Position numbers and translations under genes: made by a program. From assembly GCA_003488465.1 (NCBI GenBank), contig DNLN01000018.1:3938-23385 (forward strand): 19,448 nucleotides of DNA, in the 5' to 3' direction. The notes below the pieces were generated by a model. It was not told the origin of the DNA and made no database searches. It saw nothing but the letters and a program-made list of their open reading frames with translations. This document shows, one piece after another, positions 7,806 through 15,546 of this stretch; position 1 is the stretch's first letter, and the number at the start of each line of letters is the position of its first letter. Origin of the DNA: Sutterella sp. (GTDB taxonomy: Bacteria; Pseudomonadota; Gammaproteobacteria; Burkholderiales; Burkholderiaceae_F).

Positions 7806-8849
7806 ATGGCTGAACAAACTGAACGCATCGTGGCCGCCTCGTCGGCCAGCCCTAACGAAGACAACATCGACCGCGCCCTGCGGCCGAAGTTTCTCCGCGA
7901 CTACGTCGGTCAGCCTGCCGTGCGCGACCAGCTCGAAGTGTTCATCGCCGCCGCCAAGCAGCGCGGAGAACCTCTTGACCACCTGCTCGTCTTCGGTCCT
8001 CCGGGACTTGGCAAGACGACGCTTGCGCACATCGTCGCAAACGAGATGGGCGTCAATCTGAGGCAAACTTCCGGCCCCGTGCTTGAGCGTCCCGGGGATC
8101 TGGCGGCAATTCTCACGAATCTTGAAAAGAACGATGTCCTCTTCATTGACGAAATTCATCGTCTGAGTCCCGTTGTTGAAGAGATTCTCTATCCGGCGCT
8201 TGAGGACTACCAGATCGACATCATGATCGGAGAGGGGCCGGCCGCGCGATCCATCAAGATCGATCTGCCGCCCTTTACTCTTATCGGCGCAACGACCCGT
8301 GCGGGCTCGCTCACCAATCCGCTCAGGGCACGCTTTGGCATCGTCAACCAGCTGCAGTTCTACGGCGAGCAGGATCTCGCCTTCATCATCTCCCGCTCGG
8401 CCAGGCTCCTCAATGTCACGATTGACGCTCAGGGAGCGCATGAGATCGCAAGAAGAAGCCGGGGTACGCCCCGCATCGCAAATCGGCTGCTGCGCCGCGT
8501 GCGCGACTTCGCCCAGGTACGCCATGACGGCGCGATCACCAAGCCGATTGCCGATGCCGCGCTCAAGATGCTTTCCGTCGATCCGATCGGGCTGGATCTC
8601 ATAGACAGGAAATTCCTTGGCACCATCATGGAAAAGTTTGCCGGAGGCCCTGTCGGCATCGACAACCTCGCAAGCGCACTCGGCGAAGACCGTGACACGC
8701 TTGAGGATGTGGTCGAGCCCTATCTCATCCAGCAAGGCCTGGTGCAGAGGACGCCCAGAGGCCGCATCGCAACGGCCCTCGCATATCGGCACTTCGGGCT
8801 CATCGAGCCCCGGGGGACAAACACGGGCGACCTCTTTGCCGAAGCCTGA
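7806..8849 (+). CDS. ruvB: Holliday junction branch migration ATPase RuvB
   Basis: RuvB is the hexameric AAA+ motor that drives branch migration with RuvA. The 347 residues carry Walker [10 protein letters not shown] (64-72), Walker B with D115-E116 (FIDEIH), sensor 1 GATTR (161-165) and the arginine finger R174 in NPLRARF. The sensor 2/lid region is followed by the C-terminal winged helix (about 260-335, with the TPRGR motif near 316-320). No clear Shine-Dalgarno precedes the ATG, so translation may depend on the upstream ruvA. The gene ends the ruvC-ruvA-ruvB operon and is convergent with the response-regulator gene at 8888. Confidence 0.97.
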   Translation: MAEQTERIVAASSASPNEDNIDRALRPKFLRDYVGQPAVRDQLEVFIAAAKQRGEPLDHLLVFGPPGLGKTTLAHIVANEMGVNLRQTSGPVLERPGDLAAILTNLEKNDVLFIDEIHRLSPVVEEILYPALEDYQIDIMIGEGPAARSIKIDLPPFTLIGATTRAGSLTNPLRARFGIVNQLQFYGEQDLAFIISRSARLLNVTIDAQGAHEIARRSRGTPRIANRLLRRVRDFAQVRHDGAITKPIADAALKMLSVDPIGLDLIDRKFLGTIMEKFAGGPVGIDNLASALGEDRDTLEDVVEPYLIQQGLVQRTPRGRIATALAYRHFGLIEPRGTNTGDLFAEA

Positions 8850-8858
8850 CGGCTTCGG
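8839..8858. terminator. Hairpin spanning the ruvB stop codon
   Basis: An eight-pair stem, CCGAAGCC at 8839-8846 with GGCTTCGG at 8851-8858, encloses the ruvB TGA in its four-base loop. A second, competing stem, CGGGC at 8856-8860 with GCCCG at 8870-8874, follows. Neither has a T-run, so this is a plausible but not proven terminator between two convergent genes. Confidence 0.4.
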
Positions 8859-8887
8859 GCCGAGCGCGAGCCCGCCAAGAGAAGCTA

Positions 8888-9559
8888 CTAGCGCCCCGTC
8901 GTCAAGCCGTTCTGGCTGGCCCAGAGTGCCGCTTCAACGCGCGTGGCAAAGCGGAGCTTCTTCAGAACGTGCTTCACATGCACCTTCACGGTACCGTCCG
9001 AGATCCCGAGCTGCTCGCTGATCTGCTTGTTGCTCAAGCCCGTGGCAATGCACTGGAGCACCTCAACTTCGCGCGGGCTGAGCGTCTCGGCGCTTCTCGA
9101 ATCATCCGGGAAGGGAGCCGAGCGCAGCGTCATCGCCAACGCATTGGTGAGGATGTCGCTGATCACCATTTCACCACGGGCGACCTTGCCGAGCAAACGG
9201 ACGAACTCGTCCGCAGTGTGACGCTTGGAGAGGAAGCCATCGGCCTGCGTGCGGATGGCCGCCATGAGCTCAGCCTCGCGGCCCACGGTGATCGTCATGA
9301 CGCAGCGGCATTCGCGGCCGCTCTTGAGTTTTTCAAGAAGATCCAGAACGGGCGTGCCGGCATCCAGGTCCAGAATGAAAAAATTGGCATCGCCGGCATC
9401 CGCAAGAAGCGTCACCTCTTCCAGCTTGCTCGTCTCTCCGGTCAGTTCAAATCCGGGAGAAAAGCGCAGCAGATCGGCCAGCGCATGCCGAAACAGCGGA
9501 CTCTGGTCAAAAACGACAACGCGAGAGACCACCGCGGAACTTCGAGTCAACATGGTCAT
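8888..9559 (-). CDS. NarL/FixJ-type (LuxR HTH) response regulator, orphan
   Basis: A DNA-binding response regulator of 223 residues. The receiver-like domain (about 12-125) keeps a candidate phosphoacceptor D64 (FILDLDAGTP) and K112 (FLSKR). The usual pair of acidic residues at the end of the first strand is reduced to one (VVVFDQ, D18), so phosphorylation may be weak or absent. The LuxR-type helix-turn-helix spans about 160-205 (LSPREVEVLQCIATG and ISDGTVKVHVKHVLKKL). The first ATG is preceded by AAGGAG at eight bases, which decides against the ATG two codons later. No histidine kinase is nearby. It follows the carbamoylase-type hydrolase gene on the same strand after 78 bases, so it could be co-transcribed. 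Its targets are unknown. Confidence 0.9.
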   Translation of the reverse strand: MTMLTRSSAVVSRVVVFDQSPLFRHALADLLRFSPGFELTGETSKLEEVTLLADAGDANFFILDLDAGTPVLDLLEKLKSGRECRCVMTITVGREAELMAAIRTQADGFLSKRHTADEFVRLLGKVARGEMVISDILTNALAMTLRSAPFPDDSRSAETLSPREVEVLQCIATGLSNKQISEQLGISDGTVKVHVKHVLKKLRFATRVEAALWASQNGLTTGR

Positions 9560-9599
9560 AACCGTCTCTCCTTCCTGCTCCTACCACCTTGAGGGACGC

Positions 9600-9630
9600 C
9601 GCTCGCACATGCTCGGCGAGCGACGCTCGC
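9600..9630. repeat. Three-arm inverted repeat CGCTCGC / GCGAGCG / CGCTCGC
   Basis: CGCTCGC at 9600-9606 and again at 9624-9630 flank GCGAGCG at 9616-9622. The central arm can therefore pair with either neighbour, in one case with a single-base loop. It sits in the 78-base gap between the hydrolase stop and the response-regulator start. It may attenuate or terminate transcription, but there is no T-run on the minus strand. Confidence 0.45.
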
Positions 9631-9637
9631 AATCGCC

Positions 9638-10912
9638 CTAAAGGGGCTCCTCAAAGTGCTCGACCGTGTGCCAGAGCAGGTTGGCGCCGACCATAAAGTC
9701 ACGGATCTCCATTGCTTCATACGGGTTGTGCGAGCCATGCTGGTTGGCAACAAAGATCATCGCCACCGGCACACCCTTGTTGCCGATCACAGCCGAGTCG
9801 TGCCCGGCTCCGCTCGCAAGCCGCCGCACCGGAATTCCGCACTTGGCGGCAGTTGCCGCTAGCCGATTTGAGAGCGCCTCGTTGACGCTTGCCGGCTGTG
9901 TTACGAGCTTCTTGTCGAACTCGAACTTGACCCCGCGCTTGTCGGCAACCTCCCCTGCTTCCTTGAGAAGCAGTTCGTGGAAGCGCTCGACCGTGTCAAG
10001 CTTCAGACCGCGCATGTCCACCGTAAATGTCGTCTCACCCGGAATCACGCTGATCGCCGACGTAGCGGCAGTCTTCAGAACTCCGATCGTGAAAACCAGA
10101 TCCTCGCCCTTCTCAAGCCACTCGTCCCAATGGCGGTCCATGCGGTTGATGAGCTCGGCCGTCGCCATCACGGCGTCATGCCGGTACTGCTTGTCGACGG
10201 CGCCCGAATGGGCAGTTTCGCCAAGGCACTTCACTGCCTTGTGCCGCACATTGCCGCGGATGCCCGTCACGATGCCCACGCGCTCGGTCTTGCTCGAGTC
10301 AAGGGTCGGTCCCTGCTCGATGTGCAACTCGATGAATGCGGCGATTTTCGACAGATCGACGAGCGGGATGCCAGCCGTAATTTCAGCCGGGTTGAAGCCG
10401 CACTCGGACATGCACTCCCCAAGTGTTTTGTCAAGCGTACGGTGCTTCAGCGCCGTGTCGGCAAGCGTGAGCTGTCCGGTCAGGGCAAGCGAGCCGACGT
10501 AGGCTTTGCCAAAGAAACTCGACTCTTCGCAGCGCATCATGAGCACAACGAAATCCCGTGCGGGAACGAAATTGATCCGGCGCATCCACCAGGCTGTGGC
10601 AAGAGCCGCCACAATACCCGCAAGGCCGTCGAAGTTGCCTCCCTGCGGCACGCTGTCCGTGTGGCTGCCCGCTACGATGGCAGGAAGCGTGCGGTCGCGT
10701 CCAGGCATTCTCATCCAGACGTTTCCTGCTGCGTCCGTCGTGATCTCAAGACCCAGTTCCTCGCCGATCGTCTTCAGATAGGCGATAACGTCGTTTTCAG
10801 TTTCGCTATATCCCTGTCGGGTCACACCGATTCCGTCAACGCTCATCGAGCGGACATGATCAAAAATCTTCTGGCAAAACTTCACGCCATCCCGCTGCAG
10901 ATCTCCTGCCAT
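9638..10912 (-). CDS. M20-family Zn-dependent hydrolase, hydantoinase/carbamoylase type
   Basis: A cytoplasmic two-metal amidohydrolase of 424 residues, in the subfamily that includes N-carbamoyl-L-amino-acid hydrolases, allantoate amidohydrolases and beta-ureidopropionases. Metal-binding motifs in order: H84 (GSHTDSVPQGG), D95 (GGNFDG), E129-E130 (RCEESSFFG, the first a likely catalytic base), H197 (ELHIEQGP) and H395 (QHGSHNPYE). A dimerisation insert lies between about 215 and 335. ISVIPGETTFTVDMR near 287-301 is also typical. AGGAGA seven bases before the ATG supports the start. It lies downstream of the AbgA-like hydrolase and the ABC transporter, all on the same strand. That suggests hydrolysis of an imported carbamoyl or acyl amino acid, but the exact substrate is not determined. 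Confidence 0.9.
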   Translation of the reverse strand: MAGDLQRDGVKFCQKIFDHVRSMSVDGIGVTRQGYSETENDVIAYLKTIGEELGLEITTDAAGNVWMRMPGRDRTLPAIVAGSHTDSVPQGGNFDGLAGIVAALATAWWMRRINFVPARDFVVLMMRCEESSFFGKAYVGSLALTGQLTLADTALKHRTLDKTLGECMSECGFNPAEITAGIPLVDLSKIAAFIELHIEQGPTLDSSKTERVGIVTGIRGNVRHKAVKCLGETAHSGAVDKQYRHDAVMATAELINRMDRHWDEWLEKGEDLVFTIGVLKTAATSAISVIPGETTFTVDMRGLKLDTVERFHELLLKEAGEVADKRGVKFEFDKKLVTQPASVNEALSNRLAATAAKCGIPVRRLASGAGHDSAVIGNKGVPVAMIFVANQHGSHNPYEAMEIRDFMVGANLLWHTVEHFEEPL

Positions 10913-11086
10913 TTTTCAATCTCCTGTGTCGAGCCCTGCGAATACCCAAAAATAGGGACTTCGCATATTACTTTCGAATTATGCGACTGATTGGCCGAAA
11001 GGATGCTTGCGGCAATGCGGTTCTTTGACCTTGTCCAAACCAAAAGGCGCCTGCCCGCAGAAATCTCCCGCAAACAAGCGCCCTTT

Positions 11087-11114
11087 GAGGCCGGGCTTTC
11101 CGTGCGCCCGGCTC
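11087..11114. terminator. GC-rich hairpin after the AbgA-like gene
   Basis: GAG-G-CCGGGC at 11087-11096 pairs with GCCCGGCTC at 11106-11114, nine pairs with one bulged G and a nine-base loop. It begins 16 bases after the stop of the minus-strand amidohydrolase. No T-run follows on that strand. It could be a weak terminator or a 3'-end stabiliser within a longer transcript. Confidence 0.4.
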
Positions 11115-11130
11115 AATCTTCGGATATCGG

Positions 11131-12405
11131 TTAGCCGAGAATCTTGCCGACCATGCCGATGAACATCCGCAGCCCCGTATCCATGGCCTCCTCATTGACG
11201 TCGAAGTTGAACTGGTGGTGGCCGGCCGCACGGTTGGCGCCGTTCACGAAGAAAGCCACCTTGCCGCCGTGGTCCTTGACCCGCTTGGCAAGCAGCGACG
11301 CATCCTCGGAGCCGCCGAAGTTCTTGCGATCGACGATCGAGGTGTACTCGGGGATCGTCTTTGCCACTTCGCGCAGCATCTCGACCATCTCGGGATCATT
11401 GGCCATGTCGCAGGCCGCTCCCATCGTGCGGATCTCATACTCGCACCCGTAGCTCTTCGCCGAGCCCTCGATGATGTTTCTTGCCTGTTCGGCCATGTAG
11501 TCGTTGATCTCGGCGGTTTCACCACGCACCTCCATCACCATAGTCGCGGAGGCGGGAATCACGTTGCGACCGGAGCCGGCACGAAGCACGCCGACGTTCA
11601 CGCGCGTCATGCCCGAGCCGTGGCGCGGAATGCCCAGCAGCTGAAGCGTTGCCGAAGCGGCGCAGGCGAGCGCGTTGCGTCCGGCATTGGGCTCAACGCC
11701 GGCATGAGCGGGCTTGCCCTTGAACGTGACGTCATACTTCACGGTGCACAGGAATCCCCACGGATCAATCACAACCTCGCCATAGGGGCTCACCATGCCG
11801 ATGTGGGAGGCAAGGAAATAGTCGCAGTCGTCGAGCACGCCCGATGCGGCAACGGCATTGGCGCCGCGCACGCCCTCTTCGGCGGGCTGGAAGACGATCT
11901 TCAGGCGGCCCTTCAACTCATCCTTGTGATCGAGCGCCCACTTTGCCACGCACAGTCCCACCGACATATGCGTATCGTGTCCGCAAGCATGCATGCAGCC
12001 GTCGCGCAGGGAGCGGAAGCCCTCCTTGTTGGGCAGATGCTCGGGACTATCGGTTTCCTGCACGGGAATGCAGTCGATGTCAAAGCGAAGGGCGAGCGTG
12101 GGACCGGGGCGGCCGGTATCCAACACGGCAACACACCCGGTATAGCCTTCGGTTGCCTTGAGGAACTCTTCGGAGACGCCGCGGCTGCGCGCCACCTGCA
12201 TCGCCTGCTCGACTTCCTTTTCATCGCGGCCGAACACCGCCTCGGGATTGACCACCTTGGTCCCGAGAAGCACTTCGTATCCCCAGCCCTTCAGCTTTTC
12301 AGCAAGATAGTTGGTCGTCGTGAACTCAGTCCACCCCAGCTCCGGCCACTGGTGAAGCTCCCGGCGCTGCTCAACGAGCTGCTTGTAGTAGCAAGACAAT
12401 GCCAT
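11131..12405 (-). CDS. M20-family amidohydrolase resembling p-aminobenzoyl-glutamate hydrolase subunit A (AbgA-like)
   Basis: A cytoplasmic metal-dependent amidohydrolase of 424 residues. From memory of the family it resembles AbgA, which with AbgB cleaves p-aminobenzoyl-glutamate: shared features are YTGCVAVLDTGRPGP near 88-102, HACGHDTH (C141, H143), FQPAEEG (E176-E177), SHIG (H201), AGSGRNVIPASA near 276-287, GGSEDASLLAKRV near 364-376 and AAGHH near 393-397. These include the expected metal ligands of the M20D type. GAGGAG lies eight bases before the ATG. No AbgB-like partner or AbgT transporter is visible; instead an NMT1-type ABC transporter precedes it. The true substrate may therefore be another N-acyl amino acid, and the AbgA link is by similarity only. 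Confidence 0.88.
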   Translation of the reverse strand: MALSCYYKQLVEQRRELHQWPELGWTEFTTTNYLAEKLKGWGYEVLLGTKVVNPEAVFGRDEKEVEQAMQVARSRGVSEEFLKATEGYTGCVAVLDTGRPGPTLALRFDIDCIPVQETDSPEHLPNKEGFRSLRDGCMHACGHDTHMSVGLCVAKWALDHKDELKGRLKIVFQPAEEGVRGANAVAASGVLDDCDYFLASHIGMVSPYGEVVIDPWGFLCTVKYDVTFKGKPAHAGVEPNAGRNALACAASATLQLLGIPRHGSGMTRVNVGVLRAGSGRNVIPASATMVMEVRGETAEINDYMAEQARNIIEGSAKSYGCEYEIRTMGAACDMANDPEMVEMLREVAKTIPEYTSIVDRKNFGGSEDASLLAKRVKDHGGKVAFFVNGANRAAGHHQFNFDVNEEAMDTGLRMFIGMVGKILG

Positions 12406-12438
12406 TTCGTTTTCTCCTCAACCAAAAGTCCAAGCGAA

Positions 12439-12458
12439 CTGCAACACAACAGTTGCAG
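12439..12458. promoter_or_regulatory. 20-base perfect dyad upstream of the AbgA-like gene
   Basis: CTGCAAC at 12439-12445 and GTTGCAG at 12452-12458 form a perfect seven-base inverted repeat with a six-base spacer, 34 bases upstream of the amidohydrolase start. The size and symmetry suit an operator for a dimeric regulator; an RNA hairpin in the leader is the alternative. Confidence 0.4.
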
Positions 12459-12595
12459 CATCATGGCCCAGCACTGCCGCTCGTCCTTGGTTCTCACAGA
12501 AGGCAAACGAAGTGCCTTTGGGCTAAACACAACGCAACAGGATACTCCGGTTTTTCCGCTGCGGAGGGAGTGCCGCGGCCCGCTTCGGCGAGGAG

Positions 12596-12636
12596 AAAAA
12601 GCCAATCCCGGAAATGTCGTGAGCACCTGCCGGGAT
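12596..12636 (-). terminator. Candidate terminator after the ABC permease gene
   Basis: On the minus strand, ATCCCGG (12636-12630) pairs with CCGGGAT (12611-12605) around an 18-base loop, followed after four bases by five T (12600-12596). It lies 28 bases after the permease stop. The long loop and offset T-run make it weak. It would partly separate the transporter genes from the two hydrolase genes, which are preceded by a 259-base gap. Confidence 0.45.
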
Positions 12637-12664
12637 CTTAGATATTTTTCGTTATATCAGGCCG

Positions 12665-13510
12665 TTATACGCCGCCTTTGAGTGTAACGGAGGATCCGGC
12701 TCTCGGCTGCCAGCGCATGGCGCGCCGCTCGATGATCCCAACGCCCCAGTCAAGCACCAGGGCAAAGGCCGTGAGAACCAGAATGCCCGCCATCACGGTG
12801 TTGATGTCAAAGACGCCTTCGGCCTGAAGGATGAGGTAGCCAACGCCCTTGGAGGAGCCCAGGTACTCGCCCACCACGGCGCCGACGAACGCCATGCCGA
12901 CAGATGTATGGAGCGAGGAGAACACCCAGCTCATCGCCGAGGGCGTGTACACGTACTTCATGAGCTGGCCCTTGGACGCGCCCAGCATGCGGGCCGATGC
13001 GAGCACATTGGGGTTGACTTCGCGCACGCCCTGGTACACGTTGAAGAACACGATGAAGAACACGAGCGTGACGCCCAGAGCGACCTTGCTTGCAATGCCC
13101 AGTCCGAACCACACGGCAAAGATCGGCGCAAGAATCACGCGCGGCATCGAATTCAGCCCCTTGATGAAGGGATCGGCGACGGCTGCCGCAAAGGGCGAGA
13201 GCGCAAGCCACATGCCAACCGCTCCGCCCGTCACCGTGCCGATCACAAAGGCAAGCACCGTTTCAACGAGCGTCGTCCACAAATGCACGTAGATGTCGGC
13301 ATTGGTCACAAACCACTCCCAGATGCGGGCGAAGATCTCAAGCGGTTCGCCAAAGAAGAAAGCCGCCTGAGCATCGTTGTCAAACACCAGCGCAGGAACG
13401 AGCCCGGGCTTGGTCATCACGTGCCAGAAAACAAAGATCATCGCGAGAAGGCCGATCTGCCAGGCGCGGAGCCTGAACACGATTTTTCTCGCCTGCTTCA
13501 TTGCGTTCAT
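12665..13510 (-). CDS. ABC transporter permease, SsuC/TauC (NitT/TauT) family
   Basis: An inner-membrane permease subunit of 281 residues that forms the channel of an importer together with the ATPase at 13531 and the binding protein at 14398. It shows a first helix near 17-35 and a BPD_transp_1 core from about 78 to 265. The EAA loop lies near 168-192 (NVLASARMLGASKGQ), the site that docks on the ATPase, and VGAVVGEYLGSSKGVGYLI near 209-227 is typical of the SsuC/TauC group. The ATG follows a purine-rich GGGGAG stretch, and only 20 bases separate it from the ATPase stop, so they are one operon. The substrate is not evident. Relatives carry sulfonates, nitrate, thiamine precursors and others. 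Confidence 0.93.
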   Translation of the reverse strand: MNAMKQARKIVFRLRAWQIGLLAMIFVFWHVMTKPGLVPALVFDNDAQAAFFFGEPLEIFARIWEWFVTNADIYVHLWTTLVETVLAFVIGTVTGGAVGMWLALSPFAAAVADPFIKGLNSMPRVILAPIFAVWFGLGIASKVALGVTLVFFIVFFNVYQGVREVNPNVLASARMLGASKGQLMKYVYTPSAMSWVFSSLHTSVGMAFVGAVVGEYLGSSKGVGYLILQAEGVFDINTVMAGILVLTAFALVLDWGVGIIERRAMRWQPRAGSSVTLKGGV

Positions 13511-13530
13511 TTCTCTTCTCCCCCTGCCCG

Positions 13531-14343
13531 TTATTTGCCCTTGGTGCGCTGGTAGCCCTTGAGAACCTCTTCGCGCAGAACCGACCAGATTGCCGTATGC
13601 AACTCGATAAAGCGCGGCGTCACGCGCACTTCGGCCACATCCCTGGGCCGGGGCAAGTCAATCAGGAACTGTCCGATCGGATGGCTCTCGGGACCGGCGC
13701 TCATCACCACGACCCGGTCGCTCATGGCGATGGCTTCGTCCAGGTCATGCGTGATGAAGAGCACGGCCTTTCGCTTGGCCGCCCAGAGCGCAAGCAACTC
13801 GTTTTCCATGAGCTGCCGGGTCTGAATGTCAAGAGCTGAAAACGGCTCGTCCATCAGAATGATGTCCGGATCCATGATGAGGGTCTGGGCCATGGCGACG
13901 CGCTTGCGCATGCCGCCAGAAAGGTGGTGGGGATAGCTGTTTTCGAATCCTGAGAGCCCGACGCGGCTAAGCCACTCGACCGCCCGGTCGCGGGCCTCGG
14001 ATTTGTTCATGCCATTGAAGACAAGACCTGCGCAGACATTGTCCACGGCGCTCATCCAAGGCATCAGGCTGTCGGCCTGGAACATGTAGCCAGCCCTTCG
14101 GTTGAGCCCCTCAAGGGGCTCGCCGAAGATGCGCACCGTTCCCTGGCTCGGCTCGAGCAGTCCCGCGCTCATGTTGAGCAGCGTTGACTTGCCGCAGCCC
14201 GTGGGCCCCACCACGCTCACAAACTCACCGGTTCCCACGGTGAGGTTGACGCCGCGCACTGCGGTGTACTGGGAGAGCGATCCTCCGTCCTCACTGAGGA
14301 ACGTGCAGGAAATATCCGTGAGTTCAATTGCCGGTCTTGTCAT
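13531..14343 (-). CDS. ABC transporter ATP-binding protein, SsuB/TauB (NitT/TauT) family
   Basis: The cytoplasmic ATPase of the importer, 270 residues. It has Walker A GPTGCGKST (46-54), Q-loop Q89, signature LSGGM (141-145), Walker B IILMDEP (161-167), D-loop SALD (169-172) and switch H199. All catalytic positions are intact. FQADSLMPWMSAVDNV after the Q-loop is characteristic of the nitrate/sulfonate/taurine group. The ribosome-binding site is a weak purine run. It lies 54 bases after the binding-protein gene and 20 before the permease, consistent with one transport operon. Confidence 0.95.
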   Translation of the reverse strand: MTRPAIELTDISCTFLSEDGGSLSQYTAVRGVNLTVGTGEFVSVVGPTGCGKSTLLNMSAGLLEPSQGTVRIFGEPLEGLNRRAGYMFQADSLMPWMSAVDNVCAGLVFNGMNKSEARDRAVEWLSRVGLSGFENSYPHHLSGGMRKRVAMAQTLIMDPDIILMDEPFSALDIQTRQLMENELLALWAAKRKAVLFITHDLDEAIAMSDRVVVMSAGPESHPIGQFLIDLPRPRDVAEVRVTPRFIELHTAIWSVLREEVLKGYQRTKGK

Positions 14344-14397
14344 TTCTCTTTTTTCTTTCTGTAGGCTTAACCAAAGTCCAAAACCCGTTCACCCGAA

Positions 14398-15423
14398 TTA
14401 CATCGGATACTTCTTGTGCGCCTTCTTCACGAACTCGTTGGTGTAGACGGCCTCAAGGTTCGGCTTGGCGCCGGCGAGCTTCGGATCAACGGCCTGCAGC
14501 GCCCGGAAGGACGTCTCAGGAGCACCCTTGGGGAAGTAGCCGTCCTTGGACAGGGCCGGGCGATTCTTCAGGAACCCAGCGATGTAGATGTCCTTGTTGC
14601 CGAGGAAGTAGGACTCGGGAACGACCTTGACGATGTCTTCTGCCGTTGCCGTGGCAAGCCAGCGGTCGGCACGCACGATGGCGTTGGCAAGCCCCTGAAC
14701 GATGTCCGGATTCTTCCTGATGTACTTCTCGGGAGCGTACAGGCATCCGGCCACCATCGGGCCGCCGAAGATCTTGTCGCTTTCCTCGACGTTGCGCGTA
14801 TCGGCGGCGATCGTCACAAGCCCGTCCCTTTCAACCGTGGCAAGCGCCGGGTCGAGGTTGGCAAAGGCGTCGATCTGGCCGGATCGCATCGCAGCGACGC
14901 TCGCAGAGGAAGCGCCCACGCCGACAAAGGAGACCTCGCTGGGCTTGACCCCGCCCTGAGCGAGGGCAAAACTCGCCATCACCTGGGAGTTCGAACCGGG
15001 AGCCGTCACGCCGATCTTCTTGCCCCGAAGATCCGCGACGCTCTTGAAGTTGGGCACCGTCTTGTTGCTCACGGCAAGCACAACCTGAGGCGCACGTCCC
15101 TGAAGCACGAAGGCGCGCATCGGCTGGCGCTTCAACTGCATCTTGATCGTATGCTCAAAGGCGCCGGAAACCACATCGGCAGAACCGCCGACCACTGCCT
15201 GCAGAGACTTGGAACCGCCCTGGAAGTCGATGATCTCGACATCAAGCCCCTCGTCCTTGAAGTATCCCAGGCTCTCGGCGATCGACAGCGGCAGGTAGTA
15301 GTAAAGAGCCTTCCCGCCGACGGCGATCTTCACGCTCTTTGCCTTGGCGGCAAAGGCGCTCGGGACGCAGGCGGTTGCAGCACAGGCGGCAGCGGCGGAA
15401 ATGAGTTGTCTGCGGGTAATCAT
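14398..15423 (-). CDS. ABC transporter substrate-binding protein, NMT1/SsuA type, Tat-like signal
   Basis: Periplasmic binding protein that supplies the importer, 341 residues. I start it at the ATG at 15423 because GGAGAG lies seven bases before it and a signal peptide follows immediately; an upstream in-frame ATG at 15507 would put 28 non-secretory residues in front and would start inside the leader. The signal has twin arginines (TRRQLIS), a hydrophobic core and a cleavage site near SAFA-AKA at 26, which suggests Tat export. The mature part has the NMT1/SsuA look: YYYLPLSIAESLGYFKDEGL near 41-60, then QGGSKSLQAVVGGSADVV near 68-85. The ligand is unknown. Its leader carries an attenuator-like terminator. 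Confidence 0.9.
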   Translation of the reverse strand: MITRRQLISAAAACAATACVPSAFAAKAKSVKIAVGGKALYYYLPLSIAESLGYFKDEGLDVEIIDFQGGSKSLQAVVGGSADVVSGAFEHTIKMQLKRQPMRAFVLQGRAPQVVLAVSNKTVPNFKSVADLRGKKIGVTAPGSNSQVMASFALAQGGVKPSEVSFVGVGASSASVAAMRSGQIDAFANLDPALATVERDGLVTIAADTRNVEESDKIFGGPMVAGCLYAPEKYIRKNPDIVQGLANAIVRADRWLATATAEDIVKVVPESYFLGNKDIYIAGFLKNRPALSKDGYFPKGAPETSFRALQAVDPKLAGAKPNLEAVYTNEFVKKAHKKYPM

Positions 15424-15439
15424 GTTTTTGCTCTCCAAT

Positions 15440-15473
15440 AAAAAAACGCACATCCCAGAAGAAGGGTGTGCGT
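15440..15473 (-). terminator. Intrinsic terminator in the leader, just upstream of the binding-protein ribosome-binding site
   Basis: Read on the minus strand, ACGCACACCC (15473-15464) pairs with GGG-A-TGTGCGT (15456-15446) with one bulged A and a seven-base loop TTCTTCT. Seven T follow, counting the stem-closing one (15446-15440). The start codon is 17 bases further on. There is no gene ending just upstream for it to terminate, which makes premature termination (attenuation) the natural reading. Confidence 0.75.
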
Positions 15474-15546
15474 CTGTTCCAAAAGGTACTGCTTGTGGGC
15501 CTTGCATCCCGGACGGCCCTATGCCGCCCAGTTTGCCCGAGACCGT

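Noticed and set aside
11215-12681. A 488-codon open frame on the plus strand
   Set aside because: It lies antisense to the AbgA-like gene, which has all family motifs. The antisense translation is low in hydrophobic order and rich in His/Gly/Arg, typical of a shadow frame in GC-rich DNA.
14416-15441. A 341-codon open frame on the plus strand
   Set aside because: Antisense to the substrate-binding protein gene; no recognisable domain or ribosome-binding site.
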